64,000 bases of DNA. It comes from Paenibacillus typhae. Lineage in GTDB: Bacteria; Bacillota; Bacilli; Paenibacillales; Paenibacillaceae. Position 1 is the stretch's first letter, and the number at the start of each line of letters is the position of its first letter. The stretch spans positions 62,001-126,000 of the forward strand of contig NZ_FNDX01000002.1 in the NCBI RefSeq assembly GCF_900099765.1, read 5' to 3'. Positions 26,234 through 34,373 of the stretch are shown here, one piece after another. The position numbers and the translations under genes are program-made. The notes beneath the pieces are model-generated. The model searched no databases, had not been told where the DNA came from, and saw nothing but the letters and a program-made list of their open reading frames with translations.

Positions 26234-26812
26234 TTGCCGGAAATTAAAACAAACATGACCCTTGATTGTAAAGGGCTCGCATGTCCAATGCCTATTGTAA
26301 AGACCAAAAAGGCGATCGATCAGCTGGAGGAGGGTCAAGTCATTGAGGTCCAAGCCACAGATAAAGGATCTCTTGCAGACATTCAAGGTTGGGCTAAGAA
26401 TACAGGCCATCATTATCTCGGTACTGTAGAAGATGGAGATGTGCTTAGACACTACATCCGTAAATCCAGACCCGCTGAAGTAAAAGAAGAAAAAAAGCAT
26501 CCTCATTGTGTTTCCAATGAAGATTTAGCCAAAAAACTGGCAGCAAACGATAAAATTACCGTCATTGATGTCCGGGAGCCTGCTGAATATTCGTTCAACC
26601 GAATCCCCGGCTCCATTTCGATTCCACTCGGAGAGCTTGAGGATCATGTTCACGAGTTGAACCCGGAAGATGAAATTTATGTTGTCTGCCGGACCGGAAA
26701 CCGCAGTGATATGGCTTGCCGTCTGCTCAGCGAAAAAGGATTCAATCAAGTGAAGAATGTCGAGCCGGGGATGTCGGGTTGGACGGGTCCTCTGGAAAAT
26801 GCAGAGAAGTAA
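26234..26812 (+). CDS. TusA-rhodanese fusion sulfurtransferase
   Basis: 192 residues. Residues 1-75 are a TusA-type domain with the CPxP motif (Cys17 in GLACPMPIVKTK). Residues 95-190 are a rhodanese domain with active-site Cys152 in CRTGNRS. It should relay persulfide sulfur between low-molecular thiols and protein partners, like CstA of Staphylococcus aureus, which has this domain combination plus others. The TTG start at 26234 follows AGGAGGAG. It is the first gene after CstR operator 1, followed by the dsrE and persulfide dioxygenase genes. Confidence 0.9.
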   Translation: MPEIKTNMTLDCKGLACPMPIVKTKKAIDQLEEGQVIEVQATDKGSLADIQGWAKNTGHHYLGTVEDGDVLRHYIRKSRPAEVKEEKKHPHCVSNEDLAKKLAANDKITVIDVREPAEYSFNRIPGSISIPLGELEDHVHELNPEDEIYVVCRTGNRSDMACRLLSEKGFNQVKNVEPGMSGWTGPLENAEK

Positions 26813-26859
26813 AACATCTAATACAGATCTACAAATTAAACTACACGGAGGTTATTAAC

Positions 26860-27255
26860 ATGAGTACAAAAGTAGCGATTATTGCAAGCAATGCTGGTTT
26901 GTTTGACGCTTATAAAGTCTTTAACATCGCAACGGCTTCTGCGGCAACGGATGCGGAAGTAGCGATCTTCTTCACTTTTGAAGGGCTGAACCTTATTCAC
27001 AAACAGGCGCATCATCAACTGCCGCTCCCGGCGGGAGCCGAACACTTCGCAGAGGGCTTCAAGAATGCCAATATTCCTTCGATTCCCCAGCTTGTAGAAA
27101 TGGCGCAGGAGCTGGGTGTGAAAATCATTGCCTGTCAGATGACGATGGATGTAATGAACTTGAAGAAAGAGGACTTTATCGAAGGCATTGAAGTAGGCGG
27201 GGCCGTAACTTTCCTGGATTTTGCCAAAGATGCCAACGTAAGTCTGACATTCTAA
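26860..27255 (+). CDS. DsrE/DsrF/DrsH-like family sulfur carrier protein
   Basis: 131 residues of the DsrE family. [20 protein letters not shown] is the N-terminal strand-turn-helix, and the conserved Cys92 lies in [12 protein letters not shown]. In sulfur metabolism DsrE-type proteins accept persulfide from rhodaneses and TusA. The ATG at 26860 is nine bases after GGAGG; longer upstream starts overlap the preceding gene and are rejected. It lies in the same operon between TusA-rhodanese and the persulfide dioxygenase. Confidence 0.88.
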   Translation: MSTKVAIIASNAGLFDAYKVFNIATASAATDAEVAIFFTFEGLNLIHKQAHHQLPLPAGAEHFAEGFKNANIPSIPQLVEMAQELGVKIIACQMTMDVMNLKKEDFIEGIEVGGAVTFLDFAKDANVSLTF

Positions 27256-27274
27256 TCCAAAGGAGGATTCAAAC

Positions 27275-28423
27275 ATGAAAGCAGCACCAAATTTAAAAAT
27301 CATGAATGCCAAAGAATTAACTCGAATCGTTCTGGCAAAAGAAGAATTGTTTATTTTGGATGTGCGTAACGAAAGTGATTTTAATGATTGGAAAATCGAA
27401 GGTGAGAGCGTGGATATCATCAATATCCCCTACTTTAATCTTCTGGATGGTGTAGACGAAGCTCTTGATCAAATACCGGATGGCAAAAAACTGCTCGTTG
27501 TCTGTGCAAAAGAGGGTTCTTCCAAGTTTGTTGCTGAGCAGATTGTAGAGGCCGGCCGGACGAATGTGCACTATCTGGAAGGCGGTATGAAAGCTTGGAG
27601 CGAGCATTTGGAACCGGTGGAAATTGGTGAATTGAAAACCGGCGGCTCTTTGTATCAGTTTGTCCGGATTGGTAAAGGCTGCCTGTCTTATATGGTCGTA
27701 TCCCAAGGGGAAGCGGCCGTTATTGATACCCTTCGGATGACGGATGTATTTGAACAGTTTGCGAAAGAAAAGGGAGCGGTGATCAAACATACGCTCGATA
27801 CGCATTTGCATGCTGACCACATTTCCGGCGGACGCAGACTCGCGGAACAAACAGGCGCCACGTATTGGCTACCGCCTAAAGATGCAACAGAAGTCACCTT
27901 CACTTATGAGAAGCTTGAGGAAGGCCGTGATATTTCCGTAGGGTCTGCGACCATCCAGATTCAGCCGGTATATTCGCCCGGTCATACGATCGGGAGCACC
28001 TCTTTTATTGTAGACGATCAATATTTGCTGACAGGCGATATCCTGTTCATCGAGTCGATCGGACGCCCCGATCTGGCCGGTAAAGCGGAAGACTGGGTCG
28101 GAGATCTGCGCAATACGCTCTATAGCCGTTATGCAGAACTTTCGCAAGATCTTATGGTTCTGCCTGCACACTTTGGCAAGGTTACCGAACTGGGGGCAGG
28201 CGGCCGGGTGATGGCCAAATTGTCGGATCTGTATCAGAATAATCCTGGCTTGAACATTCAGCAGGAGGAAGAATTCCGCCGGACAGTCACCGAAAATCTG
28301 CCTCCGCAGCCGAATGCTTATCAGGAAATCCGCCAGACCAACATGGGGAAAATCACACCAAGCGAAGACGAGCAGCGGGAGATGGAAGTCGGTCCCAATC
28401 GCTGCGCGGTTCATGACAAATAA
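27275..28423 (+). CDS. rhodanese-persulfide dioxygenase fusion (ETHE1/CstB-like)
   Basis: 382 residues. The N-terminal rhodanese domain (residues 8-110) has its Cys77 in VVCAKEGSS. The metallo-beta-lactamase domain (residues 120-340) has the metal site [11 protein letters not shown] (177-182), SPGHTIGS and LPAHFG. This is the persulfide dioxygenase fold that oxidises glutathione, CoA or bacillithiol persulfide to sulfite with Fe(II) and O2. CstB of S. aureus has the same chemistry but an additional rhodanese. The ATG is at 27275 after AAAGGAGG. It is last in its transcript; a perfect 12-base-pair terminator hairpin follows. Sulfite would leave through the TauE-type exporter. Confidence 0.9.
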   Translation: MKAAPNLKIMNAKELTRIVLAKEELFILDVRNESDFNDWKIEGESVDIINIPYFNLLDGVDEALDQIPDGKKLLVVCAKEGSSKFVAEQIVEAGRTNVHYLEGGMKAWSEHLEPVEIGELKTGGSLYQFVRIGKGCLSYMVVSQGEAAVIDTLRMTDVFEQFAKEKGAVIKHTLDTHLHADHISGGRRLAEQTGATYWLPPKDATEVTFTYEKLEEGRDISVGSATIQIQPVYSPGHTIGSTSFIVDDQYLLTGDILFIESIGRPDLAGKAEDWVGDLRNTLYSRYAELSQDLMVLPAHFGKVTELGAGGRVMAKLSDLYQNNPGLNIQQEEEFRRTVTENLPPQPNAYQEIRQTNMGKITPSEDEQREMEVGPNRCAVHDK

Positions 28424-28430
28424 GAGTAGG

Positions 28431-28461
28431 ATAAGCGAACACGCTCGATGTGTTCGCTTAT
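28431..28461. terminator. convergent terminator hairpin
   Basis: ATAAGCGAACAC and GTGTTCGCTTAT pair perfectly over 12 bases. It ends the plus-strand dioxygenase operon and overlaps the stop codon of the small minus-strand gene, so it may serve both. Confidence 0.8.
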
Positions 28462-28628
28462 TTCAAGGCTTTATAGGTAACCCTCACTCCAAGTGTACAG
28501 TAGGCTTCTTCTCTATAATGACCTTGGGGACAGGATTTGGTAGTGCACGCGAAATCGCTTTCTGCCTGAAGTCTTTCCTGGCATACAGGGCATGTATCAG
28601 TGAACCATTTTTTTAATACCACCAGCAT
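28458..28628 (-). CDS. 56-residue Cys-rich (zinc-ribbon-like) small protein
   Basis: The frame from ATG 28628 to TAA 28458 encodes 56 residues with the pattern CPVC-x12-C-x5-C-x10-C: FTDTCPVCQERLQA, FACTTKSCPQGHYREEAYC. CPxC followed by spaced Cys suggests a zinc ribbon or a thiol-reactive protein. GAGG lies upstream. The opposite-strand frame of 100 residues overlapping it looks non-coding. It stands alone in minus orientation within the sulfur island and converges on the dioxygenase terminator. The function is unknown, but thiol sensing would fit the context. Confidence 0.6.
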   Translation of the reverse strand: MLVVLKKWFTDTCPVCQERLQAESDFACTTKSCPQGHYREEAYCTLGVRVTYKALK

Positions 28629-28724
28629 TTTTATACCTCATTTCCTATGTGGTAACTATGTTTTAATTATAACCTGACTGTTACGGATCGTATACAACAA
28701 ATTCAGACCGGAAGGAGGCAGATT

Positions 28725-29513
28725 ATGGATCCCTTTCTAATGATCATCATGATTGTGCTTGGATTGGTCGGCTCTTTCTTTTCAGGCTTACTTGGGATCG
28801 GAGGGGCAATTATTAACTACCCGCTGCTGCTCTATGTGCCATCTCTTCTCGGTGCGGCCCAATTTAATGCGCATGAGGTGTCATCGATCAGTATGTTCCA
28901 GGTTTTTTTTGCTTCATTAGCAGGAGTATTGGCTTTTCGGAAAAAGAGTACAACAGGGCCATCTTTCGTAAATAAACGGCTCGTTCTATATATGGGAACC
29001 AGCATACTCGCTGGCAGTTTGATCGGAGGTTTTGTCTCAGGACTGCTTGAAGGGGGCATCATTAACCTCATTTATGGTATTTTGGCTGTTCTAGCTGTTA
29101 TTCTTATGCTCATCCCAAACAATGGAACGGAAGAGAATAGGGCTGAGCTTCAATTTAATGCCTTGATTGCAAGTATATCCGCCTTTATAGTGGGAATCGT
29201 TTCGGGCATTGTCGGCGCTGGAGGAGCTTTTATTCTGATTCCGGTCATGCTTACTCTGCTCCACATTCCAGCACGTACGACCATTGCTTCCTCACTGGCG
29301 ATAGTCTTTATTTCAGCCATTGGAGGAGTGGTTGGTAAAATTACCGGAGGCGCTATTCCATTATGGCCGACACTATTTACAGTCATTGGCAGCTTGATCG
29401 GTGCACCGCTCGGTTCAAAAATAAGCGCCAAAATGAATGTAAAGGTGCTGAGATATGCTTTAATCATCCTTATTTCCTTAACCTCTGTTAAGATTTGGTC
29501 CTCTATCCTTTAA
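28725..29513 (+). CDS. TauE/SafE-family sulfite or sulfur-compound exporter
   Basis: A 262-residue membrane protein with about eight helices in two homologous halves, each with a glycine-rich turn (LLGIGGAIINYPLLLY and GIVGAGGAFILIPVML). TauE/SafE proteins export sulfite, sulfoacetate or thiosulfate. The ATG at 28725 has GGAGG upstream. It is probably the exit for sulfite produced by the persulfide dioxygenase. It lies upstream of the cstR gene, which has its own promoter. Confidence 0.9.
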   Translation: MDPFLMIIMIVLGLVGSFFSGLLGIGGAIINYPLLLYVPSLLGAAQFNAHEVSSISMFQVFFASLAGVLAFRKKSTTGPSFVNKRLVLYMGTSILAGSLIGGFVSGLLEGGIINLIYGILAVLAVILMLIPNNGTEENRAELQFNALIASISAFIVGIVSGIVGAGGAFILIPVMLTLLHIPARTTIASSLAIVFISAIGGVVGKITGGAIPLWPTLFTVIGSLIGAPLGSKISAKMNVKVLRYALIILISLTSVKIWSSIL

Positions 29514-29596
29514 GAGGGGCTGTTAGGTGGATTGCAAAATGTCCAATCGCGAAAGTCAACTTGTTTATATAGCGTGTATATTTAATGGTTTTGCTC

Positions 29597-29618
29597 TATA
29601 CTATACCTATACAGGTAT
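29597..29618 (+). promoter_or_regulatory. cstR promoter region with operator 2
   Basis: A -10 box TATACT (29597-29602) is followed by ATACCTATACAGGTAT (29603-29618), a near-palindrome related to operators 1 and 3 (12 of 16 positions). No good -35 box is visible. It fits autoregulation of the repressor. Confidence 0.65.
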
Positions 29619-29643
29619 CGCTTATACGAGGAGATGAACAGAT

Positions 29644-29913
29644 ATGGAATACAATTATCCCAATGAAATTAAAACCCGTTTGCGCAGGATCGAAGGACAG
29701 ATTCGCGGAGTGCTGCGGTTAATGGATGAAGGCAAGTCCTGCAAAGAGGTCGTTTCACAGTTGTCTGCCATTCGCAATGCCTCCGACAGAGCGCTCGCTC
29801 AGATTGTGGCGGAGAATCTGCAGCAATGTATTTTAGAAGAACAAGCCAACGGTAATCCAGATACAGAAAAAATGGTCAAAGAAGCTGTGGAGTTGCTTGT
29901 TAAAAGCAGATGA
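29644..29913 (+). CDS. cstR: CstR/CsoR-family persulfide-sensing repressor
   Basis: 89 residues of the DUF156 (CsoR/RcnR/CstR) family: RLRRIEGQIRGVLRLMDEG, then Cys33 in KSCKEVV and Cys62 in NLQQC. Copper-sensing CsoR has Cys-His-Cys; here the His position is Asn (AENLQQC), which is the CstR pattern. CstR forms di- to tetrasulfide links between its two Cys with persulfides and then releases DNA. The ATG at 29644 follows GAGGAG. It sits in the middle of the sulfur island with three matching operators. Confidence 0.88.
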   Translation: MEYNYPNEIKTRLRRIEGQIRGVLRLMDEGKSCKEVVSQLSAIRNASDRALAQIVAENLQQCILEEQANGNPDTEKMVKEAVELLVKSR

Positions 29914-29945
29914 GTGAGGAAAGATAAACAAACTGCTGATCATTA

Positions 29946-29975
29946 GCAGCAACTGTAGTTATTAGCAGTTGCTGC
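29946..29975 (+). terminator. hairpin after cstR
   Basis: GCAGCAACTG and CAGTTGCTGC pair perfectly around a ten-base loop. The T run afterwards is poor (CATTCTTTC), so it may be a weak terminator or an RNA end-protecting hairpin. Confidence 0.55.
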
Positions 29976-30015
29976 CATTCTTTCATGGATATGCGATGTT
30001 TACCATCGAGAAGTA

Positions 30016-30058
30016 TTGATAATAAATCAGTGTAGCGTTATAATACCCATAGGGGTAT
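30016..30058 (+). promoter_or_regulatory. promoter with CstR operator 3
   Basis: TTGATA (30016-30021) and TATAAT (30039-30044) are 17 bases apart. ATACCCATAGGGGTAT (30043-30058) begins at the end of the -10 box and is identical in all 16 bases to operator 1. Confidence 0.87.
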
Positions 30059-30110
30059 ATGTATTATAATCATGGGAATTCAGTTCTAATCATAAAAGGA
30101 GAGGAATCAA

Positions 30111-30428
30111 ATGGCATTTAAAATCCCATTCACAATCACACCACAAGAAGTTGCTGATCAATTAGAGGAAGGCAAGTCACTTAATTTATTGGATGTCCGC
30201 GAATTAGCCGAGTGGGTAGAGGGGCATGTTGAAGGAGCCAAGCATATTCCGCTGAGTCAATTAGTTGGACGGCTTAAGGAATTAGACCTTGACCAGGAGA
30301 TCATTATCATGTGCCGCAGCGGAAATCGAAGCGGTTTGGCTTGCGAGCTGCTGCATGAAAAGGGATATAAAGTAGTCAATATGACGGGGGGGTTAAATGA
30401 ATGGACCAGTAAACTTGTCCGGGATTGA
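30111..30428 (+). CDS. single-domain rhodanese sulfurtransferase
   Basis: 105 residues forming one rhodanese domain: LLDVRELAEWVEGHVEGAKH, active Cys68 in CRSGNRSG. It is cytoplasmic and transfers sulfane sulfur. It is the first gene after CstR operator 3; the ATG at 30111 follows AAAGGAGAGG. A broken rhodanese copy, a membrane-anchored rhodanese and a CoA-disulfide reductase follow in the same direction. Confidence 0.92.
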   Translation: MAFKIPFTITPQEVADQLEEGKSLNLLDVRELAEWVEGHVEGAKHIPLSQLVGRLKELDLDQEIIIMCRSGNRSGLACELLHEKGYKVVNMTGGLNEWTSKLVRD

Positions 30429-30462
30429 TGAAGGAGTCTAAGCAATTTAATAATGGAAAGGA

Positions 30463-30558
30463 CATCTGGATGACCGATGGCCTAACGCGAAAACCCTTGA
30501 CGTTAGGGATGCGAATGAGTACTGGGAGGGGCATATACGGGGCTCAGGGGTTTAAAAA
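30463..30558 (+). pseudogene. rhodanese remnant
   Basis: One frame reads LDVRDANEYWEGHIRGSGV and then stops, which is the N-terminal part of a rhodanese domain (compare LLDVRELAEWVEGHVEGAKH in the gene before). There is no start with a ribosome site in that frame and no catalytic Cys. It looks like a decayed third rhodanese between two intact ones. Confidence 0.65.
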
Positions 30559-30582
30559 TGAATTACAGAATGGGGAGAACAA

Positions 30583-30954
30583 ATGAATACTGTTTTTTAT
30601 TTAATACTAGGCTCCTTTGTACTCTGGATTTTATTCAAACAGTTCGCGCCACTGAAAGGCTTGCGCTCACTGACTCCAGAACAGTTTCAAAGGGAAGCCA
30701 AGGGTAACCAGGTGATCGATGTCCGGGAAGTACATGAGTATAATCGTGGACATATTAAGGGAGCAGTAAATTTTCCCCTAAGCCAACTTCAGCAGTATAT
30801 AGATGATATCCCCAAAGATCGTACGGTTTTGCTGTATTGTCAGAGCGGGATGCGTAGCAAACAAGCCGCAAAGCTGTTTGTTCGAAAAGGGTATTCTAAT
30901 GTAGCGGAGCTTAGGGGGGGAATTATAACCTGGAAGGGTCAGATGCAAAAATAG
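30583..30954 (+). CDS. membrane-anchored rhodanese
   Basis: 123 residues. An N-terminal hydrophobic segment (VFYLILGSFVLWILF) anchors a rhodanese domain with VIDVREVHEYNRGHIKG and Cys86 in LLYCQSGMRSKQ. The domain probably faces the cytoplasm because the linker is basic. The ATG at 30583 follows a GGGGAG site. It lies 36 bases upstream of the CoA-disulfide reductase gene and belongs to the operator 3 transcript. Confidence 0.88.
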   Translation: MNTVFYLILGSFVLWILFKQFAPLKGLRSLTPEQFQREAKGNQVIDVREVHEYNRGHIKGAVNFPLSQLQQYIDDIPKDRTVLLYCQSGMRSKQAAKLFVRKGYSNVAELRGGIITWKGQMQK

Positions 30955-30990
30955 AGCGTTATACACAATTCAAAAAAAAGGGTGATCTTA

Positions 30991-32646
30991 ATGAAAAAGA
31001 AAGTGTTGATTGTTGGCGGTGTTGCAGGCGGTGCTTCGGCAGCTGCCCGGCTTAGACGTTTGGACGAAGATGCAGAAATCATCATGTTTGAACGTGATGC
31101 GCACATCTCTTTTGCGAACTGTGGCCTTCCCTATTATGTTGGTGAATCGATACAAGATCGCTCTAAGCTGATGGTACAAACTCCGGAGAGCATGAAGTCC
31201 CGTTTTAACCTCGATGTTCGAATTCATAGTGAGGTAACAGAAATCCATGTGAACGAGAAAACCGTTACCGTAAATAGCAAAGATAATGGCGTATACACAG
31301 AGAGTTATGATTATTTAATCCTGTCTCCCGGTGCAAAGCCACTAAAGCCGCCAATTCCCGGTATAGATAGCAACTTGATTTTCACGCTCAGAAATATCCC
31401 CGATACGGACCGAATTAAATCTTACGTTGACCGGGAAGACATCCAAAACGCGGTTGTCATAGGCGGCGGTTATATTGGTGTGGAGATGGCCGAGAATCTT
31501 AGGCACCGGGGATTGGATGTGACCTTAGTTGAAGCGGCTCCGCATATCCTGGCACCATTCGATTCAGATATGGTTACATTTGCCGAGAAGGAGCTTCAAG
31601 ACAATGGGGTACGGCTGCAGCTAGGCGACGGCGTTCAATCTTTTGAAGAGAAGGACGGGAAAATTACAGTCTCCTTGCAAAGCGGAAAGAAAGCTACTAC
31701 AGATATGGTCATTCTAGCCATTGGTGTAGCACCGGATACAGGCTTCTTGAGAGACTCTGGGATCAAACTCGGAGCAAGAGGCCATATCCTGGTGAACGCC
31801 TCACTGCAAACGAATTGCGACGGTGTATATGCGGTAGGTGATGCCGTTGAAATTACGGACTTCGTTTCCGGTCAACAATCAGCAGTCCCTTTGGCAGGAC
31901 CAGCCAACAAACAGGGACGAATCGTAGCGGATCACATTTGCGGACTGCAATCGACTTATAAAGGGACTCAAGGTACAGCCATCATCAAAATTTTCGGATT
32001 AACCGGAGCAAGTACGGGAAGTAACGAGCGGGTGCTAACGAAACTGAACATTCCGTATCGTACGGTATATGTTCATCCAAGCTCCCATGCATCCTATTAT
32101 CCCGGTGCCAAACCTATAGCGCTAAAGCTTTTATTTAACGATGAAGGCACTATTCTTGGCGCACAAGCATTCGGGGAAAAAGGGGTTGATAAACGCATCG
32201 ACGTTATTGCTACCGTTCTCCGGTTAAAGGGTACAGTTAATGATCTTGCTGAGCTTGAACTGACGTATGCGCCTCCGTTCTCTTCTGCTAAGGATCCGGT
32301 CAATATGGCAGGCTACCTGGCACAAAATGTATTAAGCGGGCAAGCCGAAGTGGTTACGCTAAGGGATGTAGAGAACATTAATCCCGATCAACAGATCCTG
32401 CTGGATGTCAGAACTAAAGCAGAATATGATCAAGGTCATATTGAAGGAGCACTGCATATTCCGGTCGATGAGCTCCGTACAAGAAGCCAGGAACTAGATC
32501 CGGACAAAGAAATTTACGCTTACTGCGCAGTTGGAATGAGGGGTTACATTGCCTCCCGGATTCTGAAACAAAAGGGGTACCGAGTGAAGAATGTGTCAGG
32601 TGGCTATCGAAGCTATTCCATGTCTAAATTCACACCTGTAATTTGA
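30991..32646 (+). CDS. CoA-disulfide/persulfide reductase with C-terminal rhodanese domain
   Basis: 551 residues. The N-terminal flavoprotein part has FAD and NAD(P)H dinucleotide motifs (VLIVGGVAGGASAAARLRRL, VVIGGGYIGVEMAENL) and redox Cys44 in FANCGLPYYVG. The C-terminal rhodanese (residues 455-550) has Cys512 in YCAVGMRGY. This CoADR-rhodanese fusion (Npsr-type) reduces CoA persulfide and polysulfides with NADH, giving H2S. The ATG at 30991 with AAAGGGTGAT upstream is preferred over GTG at 30982. It is last in the operon. Confidence 0.92.
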   Translation: MKKKVLIVGGVAGGASAAARLRRLDEDAEIIMFERDAHISFANCGLPYYVGESIQDRSKLMVQTPESMKSRFNLDVRIHSEVTEIHVNEKTVTVNSKDNGVYTESYDYLILSPGAKPLKPPIPGIDSNLIFTLRNIPDTDRIKSYVDREDIQNAVVIGGGYIGVEMAENLRHRGLDVTLVEAAPHILAPFDSDMVTFAEKELQDNGVRLQLGDGVQSFEEKDGKITVSLQSGKKATTDMVILAIGVAPDTGFLRDSGIKLGARGHILVNASLQTNCDGVYAVGDAVEITDFVSGQQSAVPLAGPANKQGRIVADHICGLQSTYKGTQGTAIIKIFGLTGASTGSNERVLTKLNIPYRTVYVHPSSHASYYPGAKPIALKLLFNDEGTILGAQAFGEKGVDKRIDVIATVLRLKGTVNDLAELELTYAPPFSSAKDPVNMAGYLAQNVLSGQAEVVTLRDVENINPDQQILLDVRTKAEYDQGHIEGALHIPVDELRTRSQELDPDKEIYAYCAVGMRGYIASRILKQKGYRVKNVSGGYRSYSMSKFTPVI

Positions 32647-32708
32647 AGTACGTTTTCTTGATATGGGCATATGCTGGGATATATCAAACTCGGAGGGAAT
32701 GATTTTTT

Positions 32709-33251
32709 ATGTTTTATAACCAGCCCAGATATTATGGAGAAACTTTATGCTCAAGCCCATATCCAGTATTCTGCAATTCTTACTATGGAAATGTCTACCT
32801 CCCTTATGTTCAATCCCAAAGACCATCTTTAATAAAGCAAGAACAGCATGTTCTAAAAGATTTTGGACCAAACCCTCTTGTATTTAACATAGAAGCGGCT
32901 ACAAAACAAAACAATAACTACCGTACTACACTTTGGACAGGACAATATCTGCAAATGACCCTTATGAGTATTGAGGTCGGTGGGGACATCGGTCTTGAAG
33001 TTCATCCGAATACGGATCAATTTATCCGTATTGAACAGGGGCAAGGTCTGGTGCAAATGGGAGATCGCCGTGACCAGCTGAATTTCCAGGTCACTGCCAA
33101 AGCCGATGATGCCATTCTGATTCCTGCAGGTAAGTGGCACAACCTCACTAATCTGGGGAATGTACCTCTTAAGGTGTATGTCATTTATGCTCCTCCTGAA
33201 CACCCTCATGGGACTGTGCATAAGACCAAAGCAGACGCCATGCATCTTTAA
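32709..33251 (+). CDS. cupin-domain protein
   Basis: 180 residues. An N-terminal Tyr/Asn/Pro-rich region of 40 residues resembling spore-coat or exported linkers precedes a double-strand beta-helix cupin: GLEVHPNTDQFIRIEQGQG with the metal-binding His and Glu, and PAGKWHNLTNLG with the second His. The protein ends near VIYAPPEHPHGT. Related Bacillus proteins occur with this N-terminal leader. The activity is unknown. The ATG at 32709 follows GGAGGG. It begins 62 bases after the CoA-disulfide reductase. Confidence 0.8.
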   Translation: MFYNQPRYYGETLCSSPYPVFCNSYYGNVYLPYVQSQRPSLIKQEQHVLKDFGPNPLVFNIEAATKQNNNYRTTLWTGQYLQMTLMSIEVGGDIGLEVHPNTDQFIRIEQGQGLVQMGDRRDQLNFQVTAKADDAILIPAGKWHNLTNLGNVPLKVYVIYAPPEHPHGTVHKTKADAMHL

Positions 33252-33332
33252 AGCCTTTATCACTTCTTAACAAGTTGCAAATTCAATCTTCATAACTCTC
33301 CTTTAAAGTGTAAATATAAGGAGGAGATACAA

Positions 33333-33596
33333 ATGAAGAAACTTTGGATTGGATTATCGGCTCTTGTACTGGTTATGGGAATTGGGGCCGCAGGCGCATA
33401 CGCGTCAACAGTAAATAATGAAGGGAGCAACAGCGGCTTTTTCAAAGAGATGCTGCCTTTTGCGAAACAAATGCACCCTAGTCTGTCAGATGAGCAGTTA
33501 AAGAAGATGGTTGACCACTGCAGTGATTCAAACCGGAGCGGAATGTCAGAAAAGATGCAGGATTCTCCATTCGGCAAAGGTATGATGAACTTCTAG
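33333..33596 (+). CDS. small exported protein of unknown function
   Basis: 87 residues. An N-terminal hydrophobic signal (WIGLSALVLVMGIGAAGAYA) is followed by a hydrophilic helical domain (MHPSLSDEQLKKMVDHC) and a Met- and Phe-rich end (PFGKGMMNF). A single Cys is present. It lies upstream of an OmpR/HK pair; small exported sensors of metals or envelope stress (CpxP or CueP-like) have such a layout. No family is recognised. The ATG at 33333 has AAGGAGGAG upstream. Confidence 0.7.
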   Translation: MKKLWIGLSALVLVMGIGAAGAYASTVNNEGSNSGFFKEMLPFAKQMHPSLSDEQLKKMVDHCSDSNRSGMSEKMQDSPFGKGMMNF

Positions 33597-33674
33597 ACCG
33601 ATCATGATAAGATTAGACCTCAAACAAAATGGGGTCTGTCTCATTTTTAATTAATGAATGAAGGTGATCGATCA

Positions 33675-34373
33675 GTGAAAATTCTAGTGGTAGACGACGA
33701 AGAACATATCCTGCAGGTGATCAAGGCTTACCTGATTAAAAATCATTACATTGTGTTTGAAGCTAATACAGGAAGAGGGGCACTTCATCTATTTGAAACT
33801 TTACATCCCGATCTGATCATACTCGATTTGATGCTTCCGGATATGAACGGAGAGGAAATATGTAGAAGGATACGCAAATCGTCAAACGTTCCTATCTTGA
33901 TGCTGACTGCAAAAAGCAGCGAGGACGATATGGTGAATGGTCTGATGATCGGAGCTGACGATTACATAACCAAACCTTTCAGTCCAAGAGAGCTGCTCGC
34001 CCGTGTCATTAGTTTATTAAGACGAACAAATCAGCCCGAACTAGGCAATACCTCCAAGCTGTTATTTGCTCAGGGCCGTTTAACGATAGATTTGGAACAG
34101 TACGAAGTAAGAGTTCAAGAGGAGCCGATTGCCCTTACCCCCATGGAGTTTAAACTGCTTGAAGTTTTGGCGAAGCATCCGAAAAGAGTATTCTCCCGTC
34201 TTGAACTGGTAAATCTAACTCAAGGTGATACCTATGAGGGATTTGAGCGGACCATCGACGTCCATATTAAGAACATTAGACAAAAAATCGGAGATGCCCC
34301 TAAACATCCCGTATTTGTCGGCACCGTTTTTGGAGTAGGCTACAAATTTTTGGTGAGCCCGGATGAGATATAA
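33675..34373 (+). CDS. OmpR/PhoB-family response regulator
   Basis: 232 residues: receiver (KILVVDDEEHILQVI, phospho-Asp in LIILDLMLPDMNG, YITKPFSPRE) plus winged helix (LTPMEFKLLEVLAKHPKRVFS, VFGVGYKF). The GTG at 33675 with AAGGTGA eight bases upstream begins the receiver; the ATG at 33654 would add seven residues and lacks a site. It overlaps the kinase gene by 11 bases. Confidence 0.92.
   Translation: MKILVVDDEEHILQVIKAYLIKNHYIVFEANTGRGALHLFETLHPDLIILDLMLPDMNGEEICRRIRKSSNVPILMLTAKSSEDDMVNGLMIGADDYITKPFSPRELLARVISLLRRTNQPELGNTSKLLFAQGRLTIDLEQYEVRVQEEPIALTPMEFKLLEVLAKHPKRVFSRLELVNLTQGDTYEGFERTIDVHIKNIRQKIGDAPKHPVFVGTVFGVGYKFLVSPDEI

Noticed and set aside
28314-28616. A 100-codon plus-strand frame after the persulfide dioxygenase.
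   Set aside because: It overlaps the end of the dioxygenase and the terminator, with low-complexity hydrophobic translation. The minus-strand Cys-rich frame has better coding features.
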